Origin: Rugosimonospora sp040255525
Lineage (GTDB): Bacteria > Actinomycetota > Actinomycetes > Mycobacteriales > Micromonosporaceae
DNA length: 64,000 bases
Direction: 5' to 3'
Assembly (NCBI GenBank): GCA_040255525.1
Contig: JBDZVD010000013.1
Span: 1 to 64,000 of the forward strand
This document shows, piece by piece, positions 26,655 to 35,036 of this stretch (position 1 is its first letter; each line of letters starts with the position of its first letter). The notes below the pieces were generated by a model. That model searched no databases. It saw only the letters and a program-made list of their open reading frames with translations, and was not told the origin of the DNA. The translations under genes and the position numbers were made by a program.

Positions 26655-26767
26655 CCGCGATGGGCGACGGTGCTGCCGTATGACGGACGCGGCCCCCGTG
26701 CTGGGGCGCCTGGCCGGGCGAACGGCTCGCTGAGCTGGGCGTATCGTCGACGGACGCTGAAGACCGG

Positions 26768-26917
26768 TTGAACAGGGACGCCCCTCGCCGCACCGATGTG
26801 GTCGGGGCCCTCCCGAACCGGGGCGCGGTTGATCCGCCTCGTCGGTGCCGTCCTCGCCGAACAGACCGACGAGTGGCCGATCACGGTCGATACATGGGCA
26901 TCGAACTACTGGCCGTC
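26768..26917 (+). mobile_element. Decayed 3' end of an IS256 (mutator)-type transposase
   Basis: Reading in three frames gives RRTDVVGALPNRGAV, then IRLVGAVLAEQTDEW, then GRYMGIELLA. In that order these match the C terminus of actinobacterial IS256-family transposases (RTEVVG, FPNRAA, IRLVGAVLAEQxDEW, RYMGxELLA). Two single-base frameshifts separate the pieces, at about 26831 and 26876. No inverted repeats or upstream transposase remain. It is a scar, not a functional element. Confidence 0.6.
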
Positions 26918-27028
26918 GACCATGTGCTCGACGCCGCGGACTTGGCCCTCAAGGCGCTTGAGTCGGGGTGGCAACTGGTCCTTGGTGTCGGTGTAGCCGC
27001 GGGTCGATGTCGTCACTTCTGATCACTG

Positions 27029-27049
27029 TACCCCTACGGGCTAGGGGTA
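27029..27049. promoter_or_regulatory. CsoR-type copper operator candidate
   Basis: TACCCCTA-N5-TAGGGGTA is a perfect 8-base inverted repeat 58 bases upstream of the copper chaperone gene. Palindromes with TACCCC and GGGGTA arms are typical binding sites of the copper-sensing repressor CsoR. A likely -10 element, TATGCT (27048-27053), overlaps its right arm. A weaker second repeat, ATACC-N12-GGTAT, lies at 27070-27091. Copper would release the repressor and switch on the chaperone gene. Confidence 0.6.
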
Positions 27050-27106
27050 TGCTACGGTCTCTCATCGTGATACCCCACGGGAGTACGGTATTGGAGGAGT
27101 TCATCG

Positions 27107-27358
27107 ATGTGCGACTGCTCGACATCAACCGTCACTGATGCCGCTGAAATCGCGGTACCGGGTCGGTCCTTCACGGTGACCGGCATGTCCTGCCAGCCCT
27201 GCGCGACCCGGGTGACCACGGCGGTGCGGCAGGTGCCGGGAGTCGGCGAGGCGATGGTCGACCTCGCGGCGAGCCGGCTCACGGTCACCGGCGACGCCAG
27301 CGACGCCGCCATCCACGCGGCCGTCATCGAAGCCGGCTACCAGATCAGCAACGCCTGA
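27107..27358 (+). CDS. copZ: Heavy-metal-associated (HMA) copper chaperone, CopZ-like
   Basis: This 83-residue protein contains one HMA domain with the metal-binding loop GMSCQPC (C29, C32) followed by ATRVTTAVRQVPGVGEAMVD, the normal continuation of the fold. It carries Cu(I), usually to a P-type ATPase or a copper sensor. Two further cysteines at the N terminus (MCDC) are unusual and could add a metal site. A TTGGAGGAG ribosome binding site precedes the ATG, and a CsoR-like palindrome lies upstream. No copper ATPase (CopA) gene follows; the next gene is an MFS exporter 65 bases downstream. The copper-dependent NirK elsewhere in the window would be a client for copper supply, but that is inference. 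Confidence 0.85.
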   Translation: MCDCSTSTVTDAAEIAVPGRSFTVTGMSCQPCATRVTTAVRQVPGVGEAMVDLAASRLTVTGDASDAAIHAAVIEAGYQISNA

Positions 27359-27423
27359 CCGTCCGAGAGGTCCCCGGCGCCGTCCGCGGTGCCGCGGACC
27401 GCCCCTCGACAAGGAGTCACGTC

Positions 27424-28848
27424 ATGCACCCCGATCCGAGGCGCTGGTGGGCACTGCTCGTGCTCGCCGGCGCCCAGTTCATGGTCATCATGGACACGTC
27501 CATCATCGGCGTGGCGCTGCCCCGCATGCAGGCCGATCTCGGGTTCACCCCGAGCGGGCTGCAGTGGGTGTTCAACGCCTACGTCGTCGCGTTCGGCGGT
27601 CTGCTGCTGCTCGGCGGCCGGCTGTCGGACCTGCTCGGCGCCCGCCGGGTCTTCGCCGCCGGCTGGAGCATCCTCATCGCCGGGTCTGTCGTGGCGGCCG
27701 CGGCGCACAACGCCGGCACGGAGATCGCCGGCCGCGCTGTCCAGGGGGTGGGCGCGGCCCTGATCGCGCCGGCGGCGATGACTCTGCTCATGGTGCTGTT
27801 CGCCGGTCAGCCGAGCGAACTTCCCAAGGCGTTGGCGTTGTACGGGGCGGCCGCCCCCGCTGGCGGCACCGCTGGCGTTTTCCTCGGTGGTGTCATCACG
27901 CAGTGGCTGTCGTGGCCGTGGGTGTTCATTGTCTACGTGCCGATCGGGCTAGCGTCCCTGGCTCTCGTCCGGCCTCTGCTGCCGGCCGTCGCGGGACGCC
28001 GCGGTCGGGTCGACCTCGCCGGCGCGGTCGCCGTGACCGCGGGCCTGGCACTGGCCGTGTACGCCATCGTCCGGGCGCCGCAACAGGGCTGGGCCTCGGG
28101 TGTCACGCTGCTACCCCTGGCTGGGGCGGTCGTGCTGCTGGCCGGCTTCGTAGCGATCCAGCGGGCCGTCGCCGCGCCGCTGATGCCGCTGTCGGTGTGG
28201 CGCACCCCGAACCTCGCGGCCGCCAATCTCGCGATGGCCCTGCTGGGTGCGGCATGGATTCCGATGTGGTACTTCCTCAACCTCTACCTGCAGCAGGTGC
28301 TGGGCTTCGGCGCGTTCGCGTCGGGCGCCGCGCTGGTGCCGATGACCGCGCTGATGATGCTGCTCATGGTGGGCGTGACGGGTCGGTTCATCGGTCGGTT
28401 CGGCACCAAGCCTCTGATCAGCGCCGGCCTTGCCGTCCTGGCGATAGGGCTTGTTCTTTTCGCCGGAGTCAGCCCCGACGGCAGCTTCGTCGTGGACGTA
28501 CTGCCCGGTTCGCTGGTGTCCGCGGTTGGAATGTCGCTGGCGTTCATCCCGGCCACCATGTCCGCGATCGGCGGCGCGGCGCCCGAGCAGGCTGGCCTGG
28601 CCTCCGGTGTGGTCAACACGACCTACCAGATCGGCTCCGCGTTCGGACTGGCGGTGATGACCGCGCTCGCCACCGCGAATGGCGCCGGCCGGCTCGGCGA
28701 CCTGTCCGGACTGACCGACGGGTTCTCCGCCGCATTCATCGGCGCCGCCGTCGTCGCCGGTCTGGCCGCACTGCTGGCGTTGCTCACGCTGCGACGGCCG
28801 GAGCCGGTTTCCGACCCTGAACGAGTCCGCGAGCGCGCCGCCGTCTAG
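27424..28848 (+). CDS. MFS exporter, DHA2 (EmrB/QacA) type
   Basis: This 474-residue protein has about 14 transmembrane helices. The N terminus QFMVIMDTSIIGVALPRMQ and LQWVFNAYVVAFGGLLLLGG are signatures of the DHA2 family of drug:proton antiporters (motif D1 and motif A region GRLSDLLGARR). SGVVNTTYQIGSAFGLAVM is the usual motif near helix 13. It exports toxic compounds using the proton gradient; the substrate is unknown. It follows the copper chaperone by 65 bases with its own AAGGAG site, so the two may share a copper-responsive transcript. Confidence 0.88.
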   Translation: MHPDPRRWWALLVLAGAQFMVIMDTSIIGVALPRMQADLGFTPSGLQWVFNAYVVAFGGLLLLGGRLSDLLGARRVFAAGWSILIAGSVVAAAAHNAGTEIAGRAVQGVGAALIAPAAMTLLMVLFAGQPSELPKALALYGAAAPAGGTAGVFLGGVITQWLSWPWVFIVYVPIGLASLALVRPLLPAVAGRRGRVDLAGAVAVTAGLALAVYAIVRAPQQGWASGVTLLPLAGAVVLLAGFVAIQRAVAAPLMPLSVWRTPNLAAANLAMALLGAAWIPMWYFLNLYLQQVLGFGAFASGAALVPMTALMMLLMVGVTGRFIGRFGTKPLISAGLAVLAIGLVLFAGVSPDGSFVVDVLPGSLVSAVGMSLAFIPATMSAIGGAAPEQAGLASGVVNTTYQIGSAFGLAVMTALATANGAGRLGDLSGLTDGFSAAFIGAAVVAGLAALLALLTLRRPEPVSDPERVRERAAV

Positions 28849-29112
28849 CAGGCGTGGAAACGAGGGTGACCTGGGTGCTGTTCCAGTCAGAAAACGTTAC
28901 GGGAACCGGATAGCCGATCGAGCTGGCGTCTGATCGTCAGGGCGTTCGTTGACGTGAAAGGGAAGGATTGTCGTGCGATGTGACTCGCCTGCGGCAGCCA
29001 GGATGGATGGTTTTCCGCGATGCGACCATGCGCCGGCGGTCAGCGACTGTGGAAGGCCGCGGCGCTTCCTGATGTCGGACGCCGCCGTGCCCGGCCAGAG
29101 GCTGACCGCCCA

Positions 29113-30357
29113 ATGACCTCTGTGGACGAGTCGGGCCGGCCTGCCGCCGGATCGGCGGTACCGGCGACGGGTCGTGCCGGCGCCGGAGGCGGCGGAATCG
29201 GCGTGGCCGTGGGCCTGGCGATGGGGCCGGCGGTCGCACTCGGGCTGGCCCGCTTCGCCTACGCGCTGCTACTCCCGGCAATGCGCGCGGACCTGCACTG
29301 GTCGTTTGCCACGGCGGGCGCGATGAACACCGCCAACGCGCTCGGCTACCTCTCCGGCGCGCTGCTAGCCGGGCCGCTGACCCGCCGGGCCAGCGCGCGG
29401 TCATTGTTTGTCGCCGGGCTTGCGGTCACCGCCGGCGCCCTGTTCGTCTGCGGCATCACCGGCGAGCTGGGCGTGCTGCTCGTGGTCCGCGCGGTGGCCG
29501 GCGCGGCCGGCGCGATCAGCTTCGTGGCCGGCGGGGGCCTTGTCGCCCAGGCCGGTGCCGGACGCTCGCACGCCCGCGCCGCGCTGCTGCTGGGCGTCTA
29601 CGTCGCTGGCGGCGGGGCCGGCATCGTCGCCTCCGGGCTGGCGGTGCCTGCCCTGCTCGCCCACACGTCGGCAGCCGCCGGCTGGCGGTGGGGCTGGCTC
29701 CTGCTGGCCGCGCTGGCGGCGCTGGCACTGATCGCCAGCCTACCGGCGCTCCGGGCGACCCGGCCGCCCGCGCCAGCCCCAGCCGGGGCGAGCCGGTGGC
29801 CGGCCCGCAGCCTCGCCCCGACACTCGTCGCCTACGGGCTGTTCGGAGCCGGATACATCGCGTACATGACCTTCATCGTCGCCTTCCTCAAAGCCGAAGG
29901 CACCACCAGTGACCAGGTGGGCCTGTTCTGGGTCGTTCTCGGCGCCTCGTCCGTCGTGGCCGTCTTCGCCTGGGGCCCGGTGCTTGGCCGGCTGCGAGGC
30001 GGTCGCGGACCCGCGGTGTGTCTGGCGATCGTCACCGCCGGCGCGGTGCTTCCGCTGCTGGCACGGTCAACCACTGCGGCGTTCGTATCCGCGGTACTGT
30101 TCGGCGGCTCGTTCCTGACCGTTGTCACCGCCGTGACCGCCTTGGCCCGCGCCAGCCTGCCCGCCCACCATTGGACCCCCGCCATCGCCAGCCTCACCGC
30201 CGTCTTCGCGCTCGGCCAATGCGCCGGCCCGCTCCTCGCCGGCGCGCTTTCCGACACCGGGCACGGAACGGCCGCCGGGATGCTGCTGTCCGTGGGCATC
30301 CTTGCCGCCGGCACTCTCATCGCCTTGCTGCAAGCCCAGCGTGAGCCTGCCCCGTGA
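29113..30357 (+). CDS. MFS transporter, YbfB/YjiJ type
   Basis: This 414-residue protein has 12 transmembrane helices. The opening GPAVALGLARFAYALLLPAM and NTANALGYLSGALLAGPL identify the YbfB/YjiJ branch of the major facilitator superfamily, a poorly studied group. No substrate can be assigned. The start is the ATG at 29113 (MTSVDESG); an in-frame extension upstream to 29020 looks non-coding. About 260 bases separate it from the DHA2 exporter, without a clear terminator. Confidence 0.82.
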   Translation: MTSVDESGRPAAGSAVPATGRAGAGGGGIGVAVGLAMGPAVALGLARFAYALLLPAMRADLHWSFATAGAMNTANALGYLSGALLAGPLTRRASARSLFVAGLAVTAGALFVCGITGELGVLLVVRAVAGAAGAISFVAGGGLVAQAGAGRSHARAALLLGVYVAGGGAGIVASGLAVPALLAHTSAAAGWRWGWLLLAALAALALIASLPALRATRPPAPAPAGASRWPARSLAPTLVAYGLFGAGYIAYMTFIVAFLKAEGTTSDQVGLFWVVLGASSVVAVFAWGPVLGRLRGGRGPAVCLAIVTAGAVLPLLARSTTAAFVSAVLFGGSFLTVVTAVTALARASLPAHHWTPAIASLTAVFALGQCAGPLLAGALSDTGHGTAAGMLLSVGILAAGTLIALLQAQREPAP

Positions 30358-30620
30358 CCGCCCGCCGCGCGAGCATCACGGCACTGTCCGGGTGTCGAGC
30401 GGAACTTGAAGGCGAGGGACGGGTCCGCCGCGTCCCTCGCCAACAGGCAATCGTCACCGCCCGACCGGTCGCGCGGCACCGGGCGCGTCCTGGTACGCCG
30501 CGACTCGGCGTTCGCCTCTCGGCCGTGGTGTCCGCCTATCCGCGGCAGGAGCGAACTTCCGTGCCCCCGCGCAGCCGCCCATCCGGGGCGTCGGGCGCGG
30601 ACATGAAGGCCGGTACCGCG
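30358..30620. other. Gap between convergent genes
   Basis: These 263 bases between the MFS gene and the purA-like fragment contain no recognisable gene or strong hairpin. An open frame runs through on the plus strand from 30354, but its composition and translation look non-coding until the guaA part begins near 31392. Confidence 0.4.
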
Positions 30621-31412
30621 TCAACCCTGACGGGCCATTGTCACGTGGCCACCCCACAGCAGCGAATCCGGTTCGTCGCGCCACCACAGGTCGTCGGTCT
30701 TCTTACCTCTGCTCACGGCAACGACCCGAGTTCCGCACGCCTGCTCCATCGCCCGCAGGAACGCCCCCAGATTCCCCGACTCGTCACCGGCCGCCACCTC
30801 CGCCGCGCTCCAACCCGGCAGCATACGCACCTCACCGCCGTCGTAAAGCCCGACCGGGCCGAGATCCGCCAGGACGTCCACCTTCGTCACGACGATCCCG
30901 GCGGCCTGATTGAGCCGGCACGCATCCCTCAGCCAGCCTGTGTCGAGCCAGCCGGTCTCGCGCATCAGCTGGGTGGCACCGTCCAACTCGTCGCCGAGCA
31001 CCTGCAGCCGCGCGTTCAGCGCAGGGGGTACCCGCGACGGCAGTTCCCCGCCACCGACCTTCGTGACGTAGGCAGGAGTCACCAGCAGCGAGGCCGACAC
31101 GTCGCGCGGTCCGACGCCGAGACCCGTGAGTACTCCGCCGATGGTCGTGTTGCTCGAGGTCACGTACGGATAGTCGCCGTGGTCGACATCAAGCCGGGCA
31201 CCCTGTGCTCCCTCGGCCACCACACACCCACCGCGGTCGAGCACGCTGCGCAGGTAGAGGCTGTCGTCGCCGCAACAAGGGCCCAACACCTCGACGAACT
31301 CCGCGGCCAGGTCGCGCAGTTCCGGCGATACTCCCGAGAGGAGCAGGTCGCCCACCCGCAAGCCCTGCCGGCCAGCCTTGTCCCGGTACGCGGTCTGCCC
31401 GCCACGATGAAG
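30621..31412 (-). pseudogene. 5'-truncated adenylosuccinate synthetase-like gene (purA family)
   Basis: The minus strand encodes the C-terminal 60% of a PurA-type enzyme (IMP + Asp + GTP to adenylosuccinate). Matches to PurA in order are AYRDKAGRQGLRVGDL, VAEGAQGARLDVDHGDYP, YVTSSNTTIGG and GWLDTGWLRDACRLN, then VVTKVDVLADL. Nothing matching the N-terminal P-loop and IMP half (GDEGKGK, GGHNAGHT) is present. Homology stops near 31412, in the middle of what should be GRGIGPAY, and an in-frame stop (31434-31436) lies just beyond; the only start is a weak TTG at 31361. The aspartate-binding loop TGRPRR has become TQLMRE. The gene abuts a guaA fragment of opposite polarity. It is almost surely non-functional as a synthetase. 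Diverged PurA-like enzymes also occur in nucleoside-antibiotic pathways. Confidence 0.7.
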
Positions 31413-31883
31413 CTCGAACTGCTGGACCCGCTCTCATTCTTGTTCAAGGACGAAGTGCGCCAGGTCGGCCGGAGCCTCGGGCTGCCCGAGGAGATCGTAG
31501 ATCGGCACCCGTTCCCCGGCCCGGGACTCGCGGTACGCATGACTGGCGCGGTCACGGCGCAACGGCTGGAGCGGCTGCGTCGAGCCGACCACATTTTCGT
31601 CTCCGAGCTGCGCAAGGCTGGGCTGTACCGCACCACCGCTCAGGCTCTGGCCGTCCTCACCTCGGATAAATCGGTGGGCGTGCTGGGCGATGCGCGCACC
31701 TACGAGGACGTGGTCGCGCTGCGCGCCGTCGATACCGAAGACTGGATGACGGCGGACTGGTCCCGCCTTCCTCACGAGTTCCTGGCGTCGGTCAGTAACC
31801 GGATCGTCAATGAGGTACCCGGCATCAACCGGGTGGTGTACGACATCACCAGCAAACCGCCGGCGACGGTGGAGTGGGAATAG
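31392..31883 (+). pseudogene. guaA: 5'-truncated GMP synthase: C-terminal (dimerisation) domain only
   Basis: Translation from about 31392 reads GLPATMKLELLDPLSFLFKD, EVRQVGRSLGLPEEIV, HPFPGPGLAVRM and ends YDITSKPPATVEWE. This is the C-terminal dimerisation domain of GMP synthase, about 160 of the usual 520 residues. The glutamine amidotransferase and ATP-pyrophosphatase domains are missing, and the residues before GLPATM show no GuaA homology. A Met at 31407 could start a 158-residue remnant. It ends three bases before the SDR gene, so it was once the first or an early gene of a guaA-like/SDR/kinase operon. It cannot make GMP by itself. A genome normally carries a second intact guaA elsewhere. 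Confidence 0.8.
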
Positions 31884-31886
31884 CCG

Positions 31887-32660
31887 ATGCGACAGGTGTG
31901 TGTCACCGGGGCAGCGAGCGGCATCGGACTGGCCACCGCGCGCCGGTTCCTGACCTCGGGTGACGCCGTAGTCCTGGCCGACCGTGACACCGGTGCGCTC
32001 CGTGCCGCGGAGGCAGAGTTGGCCTCGATGTGCCCCGATCGGGTGCGGGCCTATGAGGTCGACGTGTCGAGTGAGGAGCAGGTACGCCAGCTCTTCTCCG
32101 AGCCCGGTGCTGGCGGCGCCGGGCTCGACTGCCTGGTGCTCTGCGCCGGCGTGACTTCGGACGGATTCATCGCCTCGATGTCGGCACACGACTGGTCGTA
32201 CATCCTCTCGGTCAACCTCACCGGCGCGTTTCTGTGCCTGAAGTACGCAGCCCCGCTGCTACAGGCCGCGCCAAGCGCCGCGGTGGTGGCGGTCTCGTCC
32301 GTGTCGGCGCATGTCATCGGCGCCGGTGGTGGGTGCGCGGCGTACGAGGCGTCCAAGGCGGGCCTCGTACAGCTGGTACGGGCGTTCGCGGTGGAGCACG
32401 CCGCGGATGGGATCCGGGCCAACGTCGTCAGCCCGGGCCGGATCCGAAGCAGACTCGGCGAGCACACCAGCGAGCTCGCCGCCTCCGTGTACACCTCGGC
32501 AGATGGGCCTCGTCGAGCCCGGCAGCCGTTTGGCGCCCCGCCACGCTACGAAGGGTCGGCCGACGAGGTGGCCGGTGCGGTGGTGTACCTGGCCGGGACG
32601 GACGCCGGCTTCGTCACCGGCACCGAACTGCTCGTCGACGGCGGCTACACCGCAATCTGA
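31887..32660 (+). CDS. SDR-family oxidoreductase
   Basis: This 257-residue cytoplasmic enzyme is a classical short-chain dehydrogenase. It has the cofactor motif TGAASGIG at residues 7-14, DR at about 35-36 (NAD rather than NADP preference), CAGVT, and the catalytic Ser in VVAVSSVSAH with YEASK (Tyr-x-x-x-Lys). The C terminus FVTGTELLVDGGYT is standard. It starts three bases after the guaA fragment and is followed after 23 bases by the thymidylate-kinase-like gene, forming one operon. The substrate is unknown. If the operon made a modified nucleoside, oxidation of a sugar hydroxyl would be a reasonable role, which is speculation from context. Confidence 0.85.
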   Translation: MRQVCVTGAASGIGLATARRFLTSGDAVVLADRDTGALRAAEAELASMCPDRVRAYEVDVSSEEQVRQLFSEPGAGGAGLDCLVLCAGVTSDGFIASMSAHDWSYILSVNLTGAFLCLKYAAPLLQAAPSAAVVAVSSVSAHVIGAGGGCAAYEASKAGLVQLVRAFAVEHAADGIRANVVSPGRIRSRLGEHTSELAASVYTSADGPRRARQPFGAPPRYEGSADEVAGAVVYLAGTDAGFVTGTELLVDGGYTAI

Positions 32661-32683
32661 ACCTTGTCTCGGAGGACGTCCCG

Positions 32684-33343
32684 ATGTCACTACCGCTGTA
32701 CCCGCACGGCCTGCCCGGTAAGCTCATCGCCTTCTGCGGCATGGACGGCAGCGGCAAGACCACGCTTATCGAGGGGCTGCGCGCCCATCTTGCCGGGCTC
32801 GACCACGACGTCATGACGACCATGCAGCCGTCGCGGTACGCGCGTGAATCCCCGCTGTTCATCCAGTACATCTACGAGCCGGACCGCCGCCACCTGGTGG
32901 ACTACCGGGCCCTCATCTGCCTGCTCACCAGTGACCGGTTGCAGCACATCCACGAGACCATCCTGCCGGCTCTACAGGATGGCAAGCTCGTCATCACCGA
33001 CCGCTACCTGTTCACCGCGCTGGCTCAGATGCGGGCGCGCGGGTACGACCAGGAGCACTGGTTCGTCGAGATCTGCCAGCACGTGCCCCGGCCCGACCTG
33101 ACCCTGCTGTGTGACCCCGGCTTCGAGGTGTCACAGGGCCGGGTGGGGCGCCGCTCCGACTGGCGCGCGTCCTACATCAAGGCCGACCATGACCAGCGGC
33201 TGTACCTGGAGTACCAGCGGGTCGCTGACGAAGAGCAGATCGTACGGTTCGATACCTCGGCGCCGCTCGACCGGACCCTGCCACTGCTGCTGGACCTGGT
33301 CGGCCGGTCCCTTCCCGACCTCGCTACCAGAACGAGTGCCTGA
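32684..33343 (+). CDS. Thymidylate-kinase-like P-loop kinase
   Basis: This 219-residue protein has the P-loop FCGMDGSGKTTLIEGLRAHL at the N terminus and VITDRYLFTALAQMRARG (the D-R-Y-x-x-S/T motif of deoxynucleotide kinases). RVGRRSDW later resembles the lid region. These place it in the thymidylate kinase family, which phosphorylates dTMP. However, the sequence is diverged from housekeeping Tmk, and the locus (GuaA, PurA-like and SDR fragments) suggests a specialised nucleotide or nucleoside kinase. A GGAGG site lies eight bases before the ATG. The C terminus ends in a short Ser/Thr-rich tail. It is probably the last gene of the operon that begins with the guaA remnant. Confidence 0.75.
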   Translation: MSLPLYPHGLPGKLIAFCGMDGSGKTTLIEGLRAHLAGLDHDVMTTMQPSRYARESPLFIQYIYEPDRRHLVDYRALICLLTSDRLQHIHETILPALQDGKLVITDRYLFTALAQMRARGYDQEHWFVEICQHVPRPDLTLLCDPGFEVSQGRVGRRSDWRASYIKADHDQRLYLEYQRVADEEQIVRFDTSAPLDRTLPLLLDLVGRSLPDLATRTSA

Positions 33344-33575
33344 CCGGCACGCACCAGCCCTCCGGCACAGACTTCCGGGCAGGCTCGGCGGGGTTGACCG
33401 CCGGGTGATGCGCGTTCGGCGCGGATTGCCGGCACATCGCCCGCATTCGGGTGATAAACCTCGCAGCCCATCTCCGCTGACATGCCTGACATCAGGAACT
33501 GAGCCTCGACCGCCGGACGCTGCAGGCCGACCCGGCTAGCCTCCTTATCGACAGTGGTTCAAGAATCGAGGCGTG
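33344..33575. other. Gap upstream of the LacI gene
   Basis: This 232-base gap holds no gene. CCTGA-CA-TCAGG (33485-33496) is a small inverted repeat about 80 bases before the LacI start and might be an operator for that repressor, but it lacks the usual central CG of LacI-family sites. No terminator was obvious for the operon on the left. Confidence 0.3.
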
Positions 33576-34598
33576 ATGCCGGACGGGCCAGCGACGCGAA
33601 CGACCAGTCGCGATGTCGCGCGCAAGGCGGCCGTGTCGCGGTCGGCGGTGTCGTTGGTGCTATCGAACAAATGGCACGGCCGAGTGTCTCCGGCCACAGC
33701 CGAGCGAATTCGCGCCGCAGCGGCTGGACTCGGGTATCAGCCGAACCTCGTCGCGCGCAGCCTCCGGTTGGAGCGCACCGGAACAATACTGCTGGTCGTT
33801 CCGACCCTGACCAACCCCATATTCGGGTACATCCACGCGGGCGTCGCCCGCGCTGCGGCCGAACGCGATACCGCGGTCGTGGTCGCGCCCCTGGAGGCCG
33901 ACGAGAGCGAACAGCCGCTCCCGCTGGTACGACAAGCACTCGACGGGCTGATCGTATGCTCGCTCGGCGACGACCGCCGGCTGCCCGATCTGTGGGGCGG
34001 GCTGCCGCAGGTGAACATCGACAGGGACCCGGCGCGCTCTGCCCACGTGGTCAACGCTCACGTCGGCGATGGAATGAGCCAGTTGGCCCGGCACCTGCTC
34101 GGGCTCGGGCACCGGCACATCGGATACCTGCACTCGGCGCGCAAGGCATGGACTTTCGGGACACGAGCCCGCGCGCTGCGCAGGCATGCTCAGGCATACG
34201 GCGCAACGCTGAGCTTGGCGGCGACCAGCTTCGAATTCCGCACCGCCCAGGAGACGGCCCTCCGCCTGCTCGGTGCGCAGCCCCGGCCCACGGCTCTGAT
34301 CTGTGAGGACGACAACCTGGCCGTGGCCGCCTACGGTGCGGCAAGGAAGCTGGCACTCCGCATTCCGCAGGACCTGTCGGTGACCGGCTTCAACGACCTG
34401 CCCATCGTTCAAGTGCTCGATCCCGCTCTGACAACGGTACGGATACCGGCGGAGCAACTGGGTCGGACCGCGGTCGAGCACCTGATGCGAGTCATGGACG
34501 GCGAGGAGAGCGGCCGCGAACGGCTGCCTACCGCCCTGATCATACGAGAGTCGACGGCATCGCCTCCGGCGCCAACCCGTGCGCGGCGAGGAAGGTGA
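33576..34598 (+). CDS. LacI-family transcriptional regulator
   Basis: This 340-residue repressor has the LacI helix-turn-helix at the N terminus (TSRDVARKAAVSRSAVSLVL, then RVSPATAERI), the hinge GYQPNLVARSLRLERT, and a periplasmic-binding-protein-like core (ILLVVPTLTNPIFGYI, then DGLIVCSLGD and SVTGFNDLPIVQVLDP). Such regulators respond to sugars or nucleosides; CytR and PurR belong to the family, so a nucleoside ligand would fit the neighbouring genes, but this is not shown. The ATG at 33576 is used; a GTG immediately before it (33573) is possible. It is read in the same direction as the SDR/kinase operon. Confidence 0.87.
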   Translation: MPDGPATRTTSRDVARKAAVSRSAVSLVLSNKWHGRVSPATAERIRAAAAGLGYQPNLVARSLRLERTGTILLVVPTLTNPIFGYIHAGVARAAAERDTAVVVAPLEADESEQPLPLVRQALDGLIVCSLGDDRRLPDLWGGLPQVNIDRDPARSAHVVNAHVGDGMSQLARHLLGLGHRHIGYLHSARKAWTFGTRARALRRHAQAYGATLSLAATSFEFRTAQETALRLLGAQPRPTALICEDDNLAVAAYGAARKLALRIPQDLSVTGFNDLPIVQVLDPALTTVRIPAEQLGRTAVEHLMRVMDGEESGRERLPTALIIRESTASPPAPTRARRGR

Positions 34599-34616
34599 GC
34601 CAGTCGGCGGCTGCGT

Positions 34617-34856
34617 CTACAGCGGACTGACGCGAGTCGGTGGAGTGGATAAGGCGAGTATGACAGCAGACCCATCCGGGCCGGACCGGTCTACTCGGCC
34701 GGTAGTACACGGCGCCAGCGGATCGCAAGCGACGATCTCACCCGTCGGCAGCACCACCGAGCCCAAGTCGACGGACTCGACGACGTAGGTGATCCCATCA
34801 CGCTCTACCGAGCGGCCAACCGTAAGGAGCGCGTCAAGATCGGGAAGGTAAGGCAC
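34617..34856 (-). pseudogene. Possible fragment of a DUF4241 protein
   Basis: A minus-strand frame reads GITYVVESVDLGSVVLPTGE then IVACDPLAP, resembling the N-terminal part of DUF4241 proteins (LGxxxLPSGxIVAxDPL). It is open back to 34904, and a GTG at 34856 (VPYLPDLDALLT) is a sensible start. After DPLAP the match fades and the frame stops at 34617, just short of the LacI gene end, so roughly the last two thirds of the domain are missing. DUF4241 proteins are common in accessory regions and often linked to toxin/immunity loci. The rest of the interval 34599-35036 has no gene that I can support. Confidence 0.35.
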
Positions 34857-35036
34857 GGCCCGCAGCCTACCGTGCCCGAGGACCCCACCCGGCTCTCGAA
34901 GCACGTGGCTGACCCGCAGGTGAGCAACCGAACTCCGGGTGATAGCGGACCCGGATCAGCGCGAAGCTTCGCAGACAACCCCCGCCGCACCATCGGGCGG
35001 ATCACGACGGGCATTCCCGCCACGCGCCGATCGCAA

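Noticed and set aside
30621..31412. PurZ-type gene of a 2-aminoadenine (Z-genome) phage
   Set aside because: The gene lacks the nucleotide-binding half, there are no phage genes around it and no dATP-specific phosphohydrolase or Z polymerase partner is visible.
30354..31883. A 509-residue plus-strand protein ending in GuaA sequence
   Set aside because: Residues before about 31392 are antisense to the purA-like fragment and show no GuaA homology, so this is not a real N terminus.
33485..33496. CCTGA-CA-TCAGG as a firm LacI operator
   Set aside because: The arms are only five bases and lack the central CG typical of LacI-family sites; kept only as a note.
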